From Siphonodentalium dalli (lineage: Eukaryota > Mollusca > Scaphopoda > Gadilida > Siphonodentaliidae): a stretch of DNA of 64,000 nucleotides. Position numbers and translations under genes: made by a program. The notes beneath the pieces were generated by a model, which saw nothing but the letters and a program-made list of their open reading frames with translations, did not search any database and was not told the DNA's origin. Below are positions 11,817-23,800 of the stretch, one piece after another. Where the stretch lies: assembly GCA_032622095.1 (NCBI GenBank), contig CP136068.1, positions 188,347,309 to 188,411,308 of the forward strand, in the 5' to 3' direction. The first letter of the stretch is position 1; every line of letters begins with the position of its first letter.

Positions 11817-11885
11817 TACAGAACCCAGAATATAAATAAAAAAAAAAATGATTTCAGTGCATGGAAGGAAGCAGTGTTGTCTTAA

Positions 11886-12066
11886 CCATTCCATGACAGG
11901 AGCTTATATAAAGAGAATGCACTGGCTCGCAAGATCAAGGTAAATATTGTTTGGCCAATACATTCTCTTATATACATGAGGTACCCTATGGGCGACTCGC
12001 ATATATAAGAGAATGCACTGGCACAGGGTTTTCATAAAAATTGAGGAGGCTCCAGTCATGAAAGGG
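11886..12066. mobile_element. piggyBac-like MITE (family P2), internally deleted
   Basis: TTAA at 11882-11885 and 12067-12070. The left end is CCATTCCATGACAGGAGC, the right CATGAAAGGG. It lacks most of the first hairpin compared with 3717-3970. Confidence 0.65.
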
Positions 12067-12141
12067 TTAAATGAATGTATAACTGTAGAGAGCAAAACAT
12101 ACCATTTTTCTAATAAAATAAAGAAATATGGTAAACATTAA

Positions 12142-13055
12142 CCCTTTCTAAACTAATGGACTCTCCCATTCAGTTATGAAAGTATACAGTGGAATAGTCT
12201 ATTATTCATTTGGAATGATGTTCAGGTAACAAAAGCAGATGACAGACACGAGAAAGTATATAGAAGTGCAGAAGGATACATATTCATTGAAGGAAAATGT
12301 TCAGATAATAAGTTCATATGGTCATTTGTTGAACTTATTATCTGAACATTTCCAATGGGTTAACTACTCATCAATGATGCTTTAGTACAGAAAGGGTTAA
12401 ATTTATTATCTGAACATTTCCTAATGGATAACTACTCATCAATGATGCTTTATTACAGAAAGGGTTAAATTTATTATCTGAACATTTCCTAATGGATAAC
12501 TACTCATCAATGATGCTTTAGTATAGAAAGGGTTAAACTTATTATCTGAACATTTCCTATGGGATAACTACTCATCAATGATGCTTTAGTCCAGAAAGGG
12601 TTAAATTTATTATCTGAACATTTCCTAATGGATAACTACTCATCAATGATGCTTTAGTCCAGAAAGGGTTAAATTTATTATCTGAACATTTCCTAATGGA
12701 TAACTACTAATCAATGATGCTTTTGTACAGAAAGGGTTAAATTTATTATCTGAACATTTCCTATGGGATAACTACTCATCAATGATGCTTTAGTCCAGAA
12801 AGGGTTAAACTTATTATCTGAACATTTCCTAATGGATAACTACTCATCAATGATGCTTTAGTCCAGAAAGGGTTAAATTTATTATCTGAACATTTCCTAA
12901 TGGATAACTACTAATCAATGATGCTTTTGTACAGAAAGGGTTAAATTTATTATCTGAACATTTCCAATGGGATAACTACTCATCAATGATGCTTTAGTCC
13001 AGAAAGGGTTAAACTTATTATCTGAACATTTCCTATGGGATAACTACTCATCACC
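12142..13055. mobile_element. piggyBac-like element (family P3) whose right end is amplified into a 68-bp array
   Basis: TTAA (12138-12141) precedes CCCTTTCTAAACTAATGG. From 12333 a 68-bp unit repeats about 11 times ('ttattatctgaacatttcct', 'actcatcaatgatgctttag') and most units end CAGAAAGGG then TTAA, the complement of the left terminus. The first unit overlaps a small inverted repeat ('ttcagataataagttcatat', 12299-12352) also found at 21354-21407. Confidence 0.65.
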
Positions 13056-13056
13056 G

Positions 13057-13215
13057 AAGCCTGAGTTTAGTGTGTCTGTCATTTGCAGAATGAGGTCCCC
13101 AGAGGGTGATTTAGTGACGCTATCCCGCATATTGGGCTGTCATCACTAAATTCACCCTCTGGGGACCTCATTCTGCTTAGGCCTCATCTTCTCTGGACAG
13201 TTTCTTTCTTGTTGA
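13057..13215. mobile_element. hAT-like MITE, partial
   Basis: It starts AAGCCTGAGTTTAGTGTG at the end of the 68-bp array and has one core palindrome (about 13088-13176). The right end is lost or too diverged to place. Confidence 0.5.
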
Positions 13216-13593
13216 AACCATTGCTATGTAAACAAACTTATCCCCACACACTTCATATCCAATCAAAATATTCTCGTTGTCATACACTCCATTGTCATGT
13301 TTTGCATTAATGGAGGATCATCCGCAATCGCGTCCGTGCATAGCGCAGATTGTATGTTTCTGCAGCGAAACTCGGTGGAATAAATTTTTGCTGATTCAAA
13401 TGCACTCGAGATGGCTTTATCGATAGTATCAGAGCAAAATTGATCGATCCGCGATTTATATTAACAATGGGTGTGCACACGGAGCATGCGCAGTGATTTA
13501 TCAACACTCATTGCTAATTGCATAGTAAGTTCAAATATTTTAGTTTGAATATGATTTTCAGAAATTTTTTCAATGCTTTAACCAATTCCAATG
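13216..13593. other. No recognised feature
   Basis: Non-repetitive sequence. A 66-codon open frame on the minus strand (13307-13507) has no recognisable homology. Confidence 0.3.
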
Positions 13594-13865
13594 TTTACCA
13601 TGGTAGAGGGGTAATGTCGCAAGAGTTATACTCGACCTTCACCTCAGAATTTGCAGTCACGTTATATTCAACTAATTAACAGGTCTTTTTCGGGTGATTT
13701 CTAGAACACCAAAGTGGGTGGAACATCTCGATATACAAGTCAAATTGCACATTCGGGTGGAATGGAGTCGATTTTAGATTATAGATGCGCGCCCTACGAG
13801 TATACCATTTAACGAGGTCAAGGATGAGTATAGCTCTTGCGACATTACCCCGCTACCGTTTACCA
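13594..13865. mobile_element. TIR element, ~270 bp
   Basis: The left end 'tttaccatggtagaggggta' then 'atgtcgcaagagttatactc' is matched at the right by the complement of 'gagtatagctcttgcgacat' and 'taccccgctaccgtttacca'. Superfamily not determined. Confidence 0.55.
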
Positions 13866-14037
13866 TCGAGTTTAAATTAAACTTTGGTATATTACTGGAA
13901 TAATTAGACTTTAATCAGTAATTAAATTATAACAGTAATGTTTACATAAGGATGGTTTTGACATGCAAAATCTCATTATTGGAAAGTTACTCAATGCGAT
14001 TCCATCCTCCCCATATCATTTTTTGAAATGCCGCCTC

Positions 14038-14184
14038 CAAGCCTTGAAATAGTGTCGGTCATTTGCAGAATGAGGTCCCCAGAGGGTGAATTTGGTGATG
14101 CTAGCCCGCTATGCGGGGTAGCATTACTAAATTCACCCTCTGTGGACCTCATTCTGCAAATGACAGACACTATTTCAAGGCTTG
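14038..14184. mobile_element. hAT-like MITE with intact 8-bp target duplication
   Basis: GCCGCCTC at 14030-14037 is repeated at 14185-14192. The ends are CAAGCCTTGAAATAGTG and complement. A single core palindrome fills it, making it the shortest complete member and a good reference. Confidence 0.8.
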
Positions 14185-14194
14185 GCCGCCTCAG

Positions 14195-14258
14195 TTATCT
14201 GAATCGATTAATTGCCCTAAAATAATGCTAACCACTGTCAACTATAGTATAAAATTGT
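14195..14258. repeat. Fragment of the 356/16862 element
   Basis: 'aataatgctaaccactgtca' is shared with both larger copies. No ends are preserved. Confidence 0.45.
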
Positions 14259-14343
14259 ATATTGAATCAAATCAGCCAGCCACTGTTGTATACACTGTAT
14301 CACATAGGTCCTCAAAGTCCGTCTCAAGTTTGTTGCTAAAACA

Positions 14344-14997
14344 TTGGTCGAACAAGACTCTGTCTGGTCTCATCGTCATTATACTGGATTGAGTTTTGTT
14401 CGACCACTGTTTTTCACCAGTCTCCGATGGTTTTGTGAGAGATATCTCCACTAACGCTTGATGTACATAGATAAGGCCAAACAAAAAAAAACTCTTTGTT
14501 TCCGATACCCTGCCTGGCTGAGATTTTCTTGCCTGTCTCAATTTTTTTTTTCAATTTTCTCCAGAAGGCTAGTCAAAAGTTACCGGTTACAGTGTCAATG
14601 TGAATATTTATTGTTTTTTCCCCAATTCCGAAAGCAAAAATAAGTCAGTTATTGGTAGAGATCATACTGCAGAGTGAATGAATTCAAGGGACAGCATGTT
14701 TTTACCCAATGCTTGGCTTATTTTCAATGCACATTGATCTACCATATTCCATTGGGCTGTAACTACACTATTATATCACTTATGGCTGAAAGGTTTAAAA
14801 AAAATAAAAATAATCCCTGCATGTCTGGAAAATTATCCCATTGTTATCGGAAACAGAGAAGTTTTTTGTTTTGGCCTAATCCATATCTCAAAATAAAGTG
14901 AAATATTCCAGGAATTTGATGGCTTTATCAATGTATTCCTTTTTCTAATGTATGTGCCATAGTGTCACGTGACCGGACATAGTCTTGTTCGACCAAT
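14344..14997. mobile_element. TIR element, ~650 bp
   Basis: The left end TTGGTCGAACAAGACTCTGT is matched by the complement of GACATAGTCTTGTTCGACCA at the right. The interior contains several short open frames but no transposase motif that I recognise. Confidence 0.5.
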
Positions 14998-15229
14998 TTT
15001 TTTGTCCAGTCGCCATTGGTGTCTAATGCTGTCTTGGTTGACTCAAATGAATGGAATTATTCAAGGAATAGGACTATTTTATTATTATGTTGTTTTTGTT
15101 ATCTCCCCTTCACATCGTGTTGTTATTATTATGTTGTTTTTGTATACTGCTGTATTTCTGGCCACGGTTTTGAGGACAAGTGGAAATTCTATATATCAGG
15201 AGAAAGGAACCTTGTCTTATATCGAGCTA

Positions 15230-15393
15230 CAGTAATGCCCTAAGTAATCGACCTCTTAACCAAAGCAGAATTATGGGTAACTTTTCAGGATTTAGTCGGA
15301 AATATGGCTTGTTGCCATTCATCAGAAGCTCTCCCCGAAAAGTTACCCATAATTCTGCTTTGGTTAAGAGGTCGATTACTTAGAGCATTACTG
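15230..15393. mobile_element. Tc1/mariner-like palindromic MITE, copy 3 (tip deleted)
   Basis: TA at 15228-15229 and 15394-15395, starting CAGTAATGCCCTAAGTAATC. It is shorter than the copy at 8678 because part of the right arm and tip is missing near 15325-15335. Confidence 0.7.
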
Positions 15394-15427
15394 TACTTTT
15401 GGTGTTATGACCAATTTGTGTCAGGGG

Positions 15428-15837
15428 CCAAGTCTGAGTTTAGTGTGCCTGTCATTTTTGAAAAAAGGTCCCCAGGGGGTCAATTTAGTGATGCTATCCC
15501 ACCCTCTGGGGACCTCAATCTGCTTAGGCCTCATATTCTCTGGAAAGTTTCTTTATTATCAAATTTCTTTGAAACTTCTTCACATAGATTCTATTACTTT
15601 TTTTTTCTATATCCCCAAATTGGCAGACGACACATTGCATAATCGAGGTTCCAAATGGGTGTGTATCACAATATTCACCATTTGGGAACTTCAATCTGAG
15701 TCTATGATTCCCATAGCAGAGGAGGCCATGCAGAATGAGGTTCCCAGAGGGAGAATTTAGTGATGATAGCCTGCTATGCGGGATATCGTCACTAAATTCA
15801 CCCTCTGGGGACCTCATTCTGCAAATGATAGGCTTGT
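15428..15837. mobile_element. hAT-like MITE, composite, diverged
   Basis: 'aagtctgagtttagtgtgcc' at the left, a decayed first core (15463-15520), a spacer shared with 5470-5690, and a second core at 15733-15825 ending 'gcaaatgataggcttg'. Confidence 0.55.
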
Positions 15838-16861
15838 CAGGGACCTATCATCCCAAGAGTACAAGTCTAGCATATTTTATAACAAGATGAAGACGTAAGT
15901 TATTTGGATGATCAGCCATACATAGTGCTAAATCTTCTTACGTCAAAAGTTAATTCAAATGAAAAAAACACTTTTTTATCTAAGTTTGTTTTGAGCAGTG
16001 CATTAATCTCAATGGCTTGGCTTTCAAATGGAATCAACCTCTCACATAAACACCATATCTGCCGGACAATTATGTCGCATGGAATCAACCTCTCACATAA
16101 TTAAACACCATATCTGCCGGACAATTTCGTCACATGGAATCAACCTCTCACATAAATACACCATATATGCCATTATGTGTTTGATCATGTGCATAAAATC
16201 TGGGAAACTTTTGAACTTATCAAATTATTGCTATTTATTGCTATTTTATATTGAAATATTAATCTGTTGTTAACCTCTGCATTCTCCCAAATTATGCAAT
16301 ATATTAATGAGTCAAGGCCTTAGGCCAAAATAAAATAGACCAGTGTTTCTGGTGACCCGCCCGCCCCTATTCCGGTGCCCCCGACTGTTTTCATTTTATT
16401 GATTTTGCAAAATTATTACGCATTCGATTTTATTTTCAATATAAACCGATTCATTTCCGTGTAAAACAGACACATTGTGTGTCTGTTAACCCGGAAATTA
16501 TACCACACTTCAATTAGGTTACAGTCGAATCAAACTTATTTTTTCATGTTTTATTCAATAAAACAATAAATTGCACTATATTCTAATATTATGTACTTAG
16601 TTTTATTATTTTATAGTACATTAAATACAAGGAGAAGCAGTCATATTTATTTTGAGCAAAGTTGAAAAAAAAAAAAAAAATGAAAAGCCACTCGCGTGCT
16701 GTTATTTTTTTCTTGCATGTCACCAGAAACACAGGAATATTTTGTTTTGGCATTATGTGAATATGGTGTCTCTTTAATATTTTATGGGAGAGGTTATTTC
16801 TATATTTATATGGCAGAACTGTTGAGATTGCATGTCCATACAAACCTCTACCACTTCATTC
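15838..16861. other. No gene; three-copy tandem repeat at 16028-16160
   Basis: 'atggaatcaacctctcacat' begins at about 16028, 16079 and 16135, each with 'caccatatctgccggacaat'-type sequence. The remainder is AT-rich with poly-A at about 16665-16680 and no recognised feature. Confidence 0.6.
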
Positions 16862-17311
16862 AAAGGTACTAAATCCGATCAGACGGTCCCCATACCATCA
16901 AAATACAACAACAACACCATTTCTTCATAATAAGCTTTAGTTATCAGAATTGATTTACTGCAACAAAATAATGATAACCACTGTCAACTATGGTATCATA
17001 TTTTCCTAAACTTGTTATTTATCAACATTTTGTTCTACAAAATATAGTCGTATTATCATTAAAGTATAATGAAATTTTACTGTATTACCACTTGATTTTA
17101 GAGTTATCCATCTTCATCTGCAATTTTGTCCGAGACCCTCCGTTTGACCACGTGTTTCTGGGCCACATATTATTACACATCTCAAGAAATAACAAAATTC
17201 AAAATCTGATTACTTTGATGGGTGGGTTCCTCGACTCGAGTCAAATATTTTTTAGCCCCGAAGCCAAAGAAATAGTAATTTAGGATCGTCTGATCGAATT
17301 GAGTACCTTTA
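16862..17311 (-). mobile_element. Inverted-repeat element, copy 2 (opposite orientation to 356-778)
   Basis: The left end AAAGGTACTAAATCCGATCA and the right end TGATCGAATTGAGTACCTTT form the terminal inverted repeat. The interior matches the complement of copy 1, including 'agccccgaagccaaa'. Confidence 0.6.
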
Positions 17312-17419
17312 AACATTAATATTCAAAGATGAATCATAGGACAAAAAGTGAAGTTTTATTTTTCTAGTTGAAAAAAGTGATTACCTTTATATGCATTTTC
17401 AACATATTTAGGCCACATA

Positions 17420-17618
17420 CAGTAATGCCCAAAGTAATTGACCACTTAACCACAGGAGAATTATGGGTAATTTTTCAGGATTTAGTCGGAAATATGGCTT
17501 GTTGCCATTCATCGAGAGCTTTCCGATGAATGGCAACAAGCCATATTTCCGACTAAATCCTGAAAAGTGACCCATAATTCTCCTGTGGTTAAGTGGTCAA
17601 TTACTTTGGGCATTACGG
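17420..17618. mobile_element. Tc1/mariner-like palindromic MITE, copy 4
   Basis: TA at 17418-17419 and 17619-17620. It starts CAGTAATGCCCAAAGTAATT with long paired arms around the tip 'atcgagagctttccgat'. Confidence 0.7.
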
Positions 17619-17620
17619 TA

Positions 17621-18490
17621 GCAGTTTCTTTGAAAAGCCGACGAAAATTATACAATATTTACATCTCTGGATATCTCATCCATAATCAGTTAATGAATTC
17701 ATGGGATTCTCTCCATTTCATTGGAGTGTGGCGAAGCACGTGCGTGATTTCATTGTTTATGTCATAACAGATCACTTCACAGATCAGAGGTCAATGACAT
17801 GTTGATAGGTTTCCAACACATTGTAAAACTAAATTATTATTGGAAAACTGAATACAGGCAATATATCCATAACTCATTTTACTCATCGCAATAAAGGAGA
17901 CATCATCTTCAAGTTTTCATCAGTCAACGATATTTGTGACTGATTGTTCTTTCGCATCTTATTGTATTTATAACTATTTCTAAATACTACGATTCTCACA
18001 AACATTTACTATGCTGGGAATGCACTCCATTTTGGAAATGGTTTATTACGTCATGTTGGCAATGCCACGTCGTTGTAGAAATGAAATATAATGGAGACAT
18101 CTAGAGACGTACATCCGTTAGGATTATCGGCGGCTTTTTAAAGAGACTGGTCATATACATGTATTCTGTAAACCTCGTCATTCTCCATAAGAGGTCAAAG
18201 GTCGAGGAGTCCTGAATGCACATACATGCTGTATCATGTTCATGTGTGCATCCACGCTTATATTTGAATCTATGATGATTAAACATTTTTTTTTAGACAA
18301 TTAGTAATAAAGGTTTTAACACTATGTGTGGCTTATGACAATAAAGGTTTTAACACTATGTGTGGCTTACGACAATAAAAAGGGAGTTACACGAAATTAC
18401 GTCAACCCTTTGGTAACTGAATATTAACAGATGAGGAGCTCATTGATTCCCATTGATTCATTTGTAGAAATGTTCAGCTAATAATATATT
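17621..18490. other. No gene; 34-bp direct repeat at 18307-18375
   Basis: 'aaaggttttaacactatgtg' occurs twice 34 bp apart. No conserved coding block is seen in the remainder. Confidence 0.4.
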
Positions 18491-18965
18491 GTACCAACCA
18501 AGGCTCAAAATAAAAATAAATCCATTTTGACAGTCACCAAATGGATGGTGTTGGTCATTTCAAAATTATGCCAATCAAATTTTGAGATGTACCGAATGAG
18601 ACCGTATTTAAATTTCCAATCAACTTATTATTCGTCAATGAGTGAGCATCCAATCGCCACCCAGGAAAAACCCAAGTTATTTTTGTTTTCAAAAGTTCAA
18701 AAACGTTCCCGTCAATTAATACGTACACATGCACTTCACAAACGAGATGAGTGCATTAACTCTGAATTGATCTGAAATTAAAAAAGAATTATTTTTTACT
18801 TTCAATGTCTGATTTGGCCATCCTTGGATGAACCCAAACAGATACAGATAAAATTTGCATTGGACAAAATGTCCGACAGATACAGAAGTGCACTGGACAT
18901 AAGCTATTTTTCTTCGGACAATGACTGTGACCGGCCACTTTATATTTTGAGCCTTGGTACCAACA
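18491..18965. mobile_element. TIR element, ~475 bp
   Basis: 'gtaccaaccaaggctcaaaa' at the left is matched by 'ttttgagccttggtaccaac' at the right. A second inner pair involves 'gacagtcacc' and 'gtgaccggcc'. The 82-codon frame inside is not recognisable. Confidence 0.5.
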
Positions 18966-19038
18966 GCCTTAGTTAATAATCATTGAACTTATTAGCTTAT
19001 CGTTCATACAAATGAATTGCTGTGAGTGTCATCTGCTA

Positions 19039-19251
19039 CAGTAATGCTCTAATTAATCGACTCCTTAACCACAGTGGAATTATGGGTAACTTTTCAGGAT
19101 TTAGTCGGAAATATGGCTTGTTGCCATTCATCGGAAAGCTCTCGGGGAGAGCTTTCCGATGAATGGCAACAAGCCATATTTCCGACTAAATCCTGAAAAG
19201 TTACCCATAATTCCACTGTGGTTAAGGAGTCGATTATTTAGAGCGTTACTG
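19039..19251. mobile_element. Tc1/mariner-like palindromic MITE, copy 5
   Basis: TA at 19037-19038 and 19252-19253. It has full-length arms almost as perfect as in the copy at 8678. Confidence 0.75.
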
Positions 19252-19253
19252 TA

Positions 19254-20757
19254 ACAGTATCTGAACATCCCTACAAATGAATGGACCATTCCATTATAAA
19301 CTTTTAGACACGATTCCATTCAGCTATCAAAGGGTTAACTTATCAAAACTACGCAATTATAAATAATTTGCTTTCCTAATTTCTAATATTAGAATCTACT
19401 GGAGGAGATTCAGAGCCGGGGGACCAACATTATAATTTGCTCGAAAATTACGGCAAGATGTCTCACAACAAAGTGAGTTCTACAATCATTACCAGGTAAT
19501 ACTTACACTCACACATGCATTTGTATTGTGGAACATGAATGCAGGAATTTGGATGGTCGAAATTACGTCACATGACGTCGCGCGCTGACCCCAATTTGCA
19601 TCCATTTTTGTTTAGACGCAAATTGCACCGAGCCACGATAATAATGTTGGAAATGGGCACTTAAAACTCTTTTAATCTGACAGTTGACTCGATTAAGTGT
19701 AAATATAAGTAATGGATGTTGATTGTGTTGCGTTCCATAGAATATGGATGCAAGTTTGTCTGACATTTTTAAGTGTGGAACGCTTTTGCGTTCCACACAA
19801 AATGTCAGACCAACTTGCATCCATACTCTATGGAACGCAACACAAATCAAAATCCATTTCTTAAATAATACCAGTAGTAGTGATATAAGAGTTTGTGTAA
19901 CCCTTCTTGTAACCTATGGGTTACCAAGGCACAAATTAGGCAAATGAAAAATAATTTACCCAAAATTATGAAATTTGAAGAGCTGAATTTTTTAGGTTGT
20001 GAATTTGAATGCGAAATCTCCTTAAAAACAAATCTGTTGGACATCCTTTTTTTGTATTATCCGACACGAGTTATTAGGGTAGCTCATTAGACTAATAACT
20101 TCCTGAAATCTTTGGAAAGTATAGAAAAAACTAATGTTTAAATTGCCAGGCATGAAATCTTGCTGAAATTTTCAAGTAAATTATGATGTAGATTCCCGGC
20201 CCCGAGTTTTATAACAAATCACACACATGAGATCACGTTCACCAACAGGTAATCCAAGAATGAACCACGCATTCAATTCTTCTCAGTTCAACAGCATACG
20301 TCTCCATGGATACTCCAATGAACACAACGATGAAGTTGAGCATGATATTTCCAACAACGTGCAAATCACATCATATACCATTTTCCGGTTCATTTTCTCC
20401 ACATAGTCGCGAGAGCCGATCAACACATTTTGACGTCAAGTTTCCTTATAGATCACCAGGAATAAAATAACTTTTAAAACTTTGCACGACGGAAATGTCA
20501 AGGTATCACATATCACAGCCGACTAGCCAATCACATTTTGTCTCTCATCACGGGCTAGTCGTGTTGAAGCACTCTTATAATTGGTCAGAATTTGGACAGC
20601 GAATCCAGTCAACTCATTCAACCAATCGTCAGTCATTCGAGCCATTTTTGTAGCGTTTCTTCAAGAAACATGAGATGATTCGACGACAGGTTATGAGTGA
20701 TTTAGGAGTAGAAACTCTCTGTAATTTGACTTAGAATTGTGTATTAATCTCATCTAA
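19254..20757. other. Probable TLK 3' flank; palindrome at 19717-19850
   Basis: Immediately 3' of the TLK stop on the minus strand, so the high-coordinate part may be 3' UTR; no polyadenylation site can be fixed by eye. At 19717-19850 a ~130-bp palindrome has arms 'tgttgcgttccatagaatat' and 'gatgcaagtttgtctgacat' with a tip near 19786. No other gene recognised. Confidence 0.4.
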
Positions 20758-20866
20758 CTAGGAATGTTTGTCACCGAAATTGAACGGCGGAGTCTGATTA
20801 ACCGACACGTTAATTGACGATCCATGTGAATTGCTGGGCGACGCACAACCATCTATCAGCATTTTA
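20758..20866 (-). CDS. TLK: TLK C-terminal coding exon (candidate)
   Basis: A good acceptor (TTTCTCTTTCGCAG) is followed by 109 nt: one base completing a codon, then 36 codons including the stop TAG at 20760-20758. The peptide is Ser/Asn-rich (for example [12 protein letters not shown]) and ends FGDKHS. Low-complexity Ser/Asn tails after the kinase domain are normal for TLKs. It enters in phase 2, whereas the preceding placed exon (23716-23823) ends in phase 0, so at least one exon between them is missing. Assignment rests on position, strand, splice site and composition, not on clear homology. Confidence 0.55.
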
Positions 20867-23800
20867 CTGCGAAAGAGAAAAGATAAGATAAATTTGATTT
20901 CAAGTCGAATATAAATATTTATAAAAACACAAGCCTGAGAATAAGGTGATGTCCTTTGCAGAATGAGGTCCCCAGAGGGTGAATTTAGTGATGCTATCCC
21001 GCACAGCGGGCTATAGAAAAAATAAACTAAAAAAGAAGTAAAATCTATGTGGAGAAGTTTCTATATAAATTTGATAATAAAGAAACTTTCCAGAGAAGAT
21101 GAGGCCTAAGCAGAATGAGGTCCCCAGAGGGTGAATTTAGTGATGCTAGGCCGCTCTACGGGATAGCATCACTAAATTCACCCTCTGGGGACCTCATTCT
21201 TTAAATGACAGACACCTTATTCTGAGGCTTGTATAAAACACAAGCTCAGAAGCGATTTTGTCTAAAACAAAGTATGCGTCCTTGTTAATGCTTTCTATAT
21301 TAACGACAGTATGATGAATAGATAATGTAAGTGCATATTCTTTGGAGGGAAATGTTCAGATAATAAGTTCATATATGGTTGTTTGTTGAACTTATAATCT
21401 GAACATTTCCAATGGGCATACCGTGGCACAGTTATTAGCACCTGTCGTGTAAGCGCGACTCATGTTAATAACCGTTCTGCATGATTGATAGATAGGGGTT
21501 TAATGTCGCTTCAGCAACTAAGACCATATCACAACATTGCCAGTTTTAGTGGTGGAGGAAATCCGCACACTTACGGCTAATCTAACAGTGATTTCAATGG
21601 CTGATAAAATCATCGAACATAAGCGGCAAACCACCGGCCATCGGCGAGTAACTGGCAACAAATGGTTTGAATTGCATCAAATTAAAGGGAGACTATACCT
21701 AAATCCAGCCATTTATCAGGCAACTCAACAAGATAATGATTTTGAGTTCCAAAGTCAACGATGGAAACATGTCGATTTGAACCGTATCGCCAGCGCTGGA
21801 GGGCGAGAGGGCTTGGAGTTGTACCCCTTACCAACTGAGCCACAGAGGGCCCCCGCCCCCCAATTTCCTATGGGAACAACTCATCAATTAGGATTTAGTA
21901 TAGAAAAGTTTAGGATTTCCCCTTAGCCGAGGTGGTTAGGTTGTTCATACCATCATCGCAGTCTGGGATAGACAAGGTTGGCACAGGTTCAAACCCGACA
22001 AGGGTGAACATCAGGACAGATTTTTAAAGCTTGATCTGAGTTGAGGGAGGTTTGAGGTAATATTTCATTTAACTTGACTTTAGTGATGGAGGTTTGAGGT
22101 AATATTTAATTTAACTTGACTTTAGTGATGGGGGTTTGAGGTAACAGATAACTTACCTTGACTTTAGTGATGGAGGTTTGAGGTAGTCATCTTGACAAAG
22201 TGACAAAACACCTGGCCTCAAATCTTTTTTATACTGTAAACACCGTCGAATGAAGTTCTGTGGATAAAATTATAATACTGGAAACAGTATAGAGAGGAGT
22301 ACAACAATCTTGTGTAAAAATATTCTATTATAAATATATGATTAGGATATTAAGTGATAAATGTGGCAATGATCCAAGTCTGGATTTAGTGTGTCTGTTA
22401 TTGGCAGAATGAGGTCCCCAGAGGGTGAATTTAGCACAGTAGGCTAGCATCACCAAATTCACCCTGGGGACCTCATTTTGCTTAGGCCTCATCTTCTGGG
22501 AAGTACATGTGCATATAGAGTCTCAAATTAACATTATTTTTAGTTACTTTTTCCATTCTGGGAAGTTTCTATATCCCCTAATTTACAGAAGATAAATGGT
22601 GACTAATGGGTGAAGATCAACTTCAACTGGGGAACTTCACATGTAATCCTAGGTCCCCCATAGCAGTTGAGGCCTAAGCAGAATGAGGTCCAGAGATGGG
22701 CCCAGAGATTGAATTTGGTGATGCAGGATAGCGTGACTAAATTCACCCTCTGGGAACCTCATTCTGTAAATGACAAACACACTATTTGCAGGGCTGGGAA
22801 ATTCCACATTCTGCTCGAAAACCTAGAAATTCTCTGTAGGTTCAAAGTTTATAAACAAAATGATCCCACGAGATATTTTTGACCTATCAGAGGTCGAATT
22901 GAATGCACAAAGTGACCGTGCGAACCCAAACACAAACATTCCACATGAACGCTATTTATTTCATCACAACCTCCCACATGTTTGTGTGAATATCTATCAA
23001 ATATACTATAATTAATTGTAATAAACAATGATTGCATAATCACTTATGATATTGATGTATATTTGGCTAATTGTAAATAGATTGTGTTGCGGTCAACTGA
23101 TGATTTGGAAAGACGTTTCGCAATTACTTACCAGGGTTCGCCACTTGCCAAATTTGCCAATGGCAAAAATAATTCACATTTGGCAGGTAACTTTTTAATT
23201 CCTCGAGAAAGTTGAAAAATATTGCTCAATCAATACCATTCGTATTAGGAAACTCTCACAGTATAACATAGCTAATCCTCTTGTAATTTGCCCTTCTGAT
23301 GAAGCAACCATTCTACAATTTTATTGTTCGGTGATTGATTTACTGTTGTATGATAAACCACAAAATAAGACTCAATGTTGCAGAAAATTATACTATCAGG
23401 TATAGAATTTGGCAAATTTCTAAATGAATTTGGCAAAAAATATTTTCATTTAGCAAATTATTTGGCAAAAGTAAAATATGGTCCAGCGCGGACCCTGTTA
23501 CTTACTGGTGGTTTAGGTTTAGGGTTTACTGGTGGTTTAGCAGCTTACCGTAGCTGCATTACTAACTGGTGGTTCAGCTTTAATTAATGTCACAGCTTAT
23601 TTACGGTCAACTGAGGATTTGGAAAGACATTTCGCAATTGAGTTAAACGTTGGGGCAACTCAACCCCATTGAACGTAAGTGAGAGTATGGGTTGAAAATT
23701 TATATCTCAGCTTACCTTAGCTTCATTACTGACTGGTGGTTTAGCTGGAAATTCTACTTCCGTAGCTTTTAGAATTGTATTTTCTTCGAGTATGGCAGCT

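Noticed and set aside
20230-20460. Minus-strand stretch that reads like a membrane segment (GNIMLNFIVVFIGVSME)
   Set aside because: Bounded by stops, no convincing acceptor or donor, and it lies where a TLK 3' UTR would be expected.
21537-21926. 129-codon plus-strand frame as a gene
   Set aside because: It overlaps a minus-strand tRNA-like sequence, lacks recognisable homology and shows no splice or promoter context. The first half remains unexplained.
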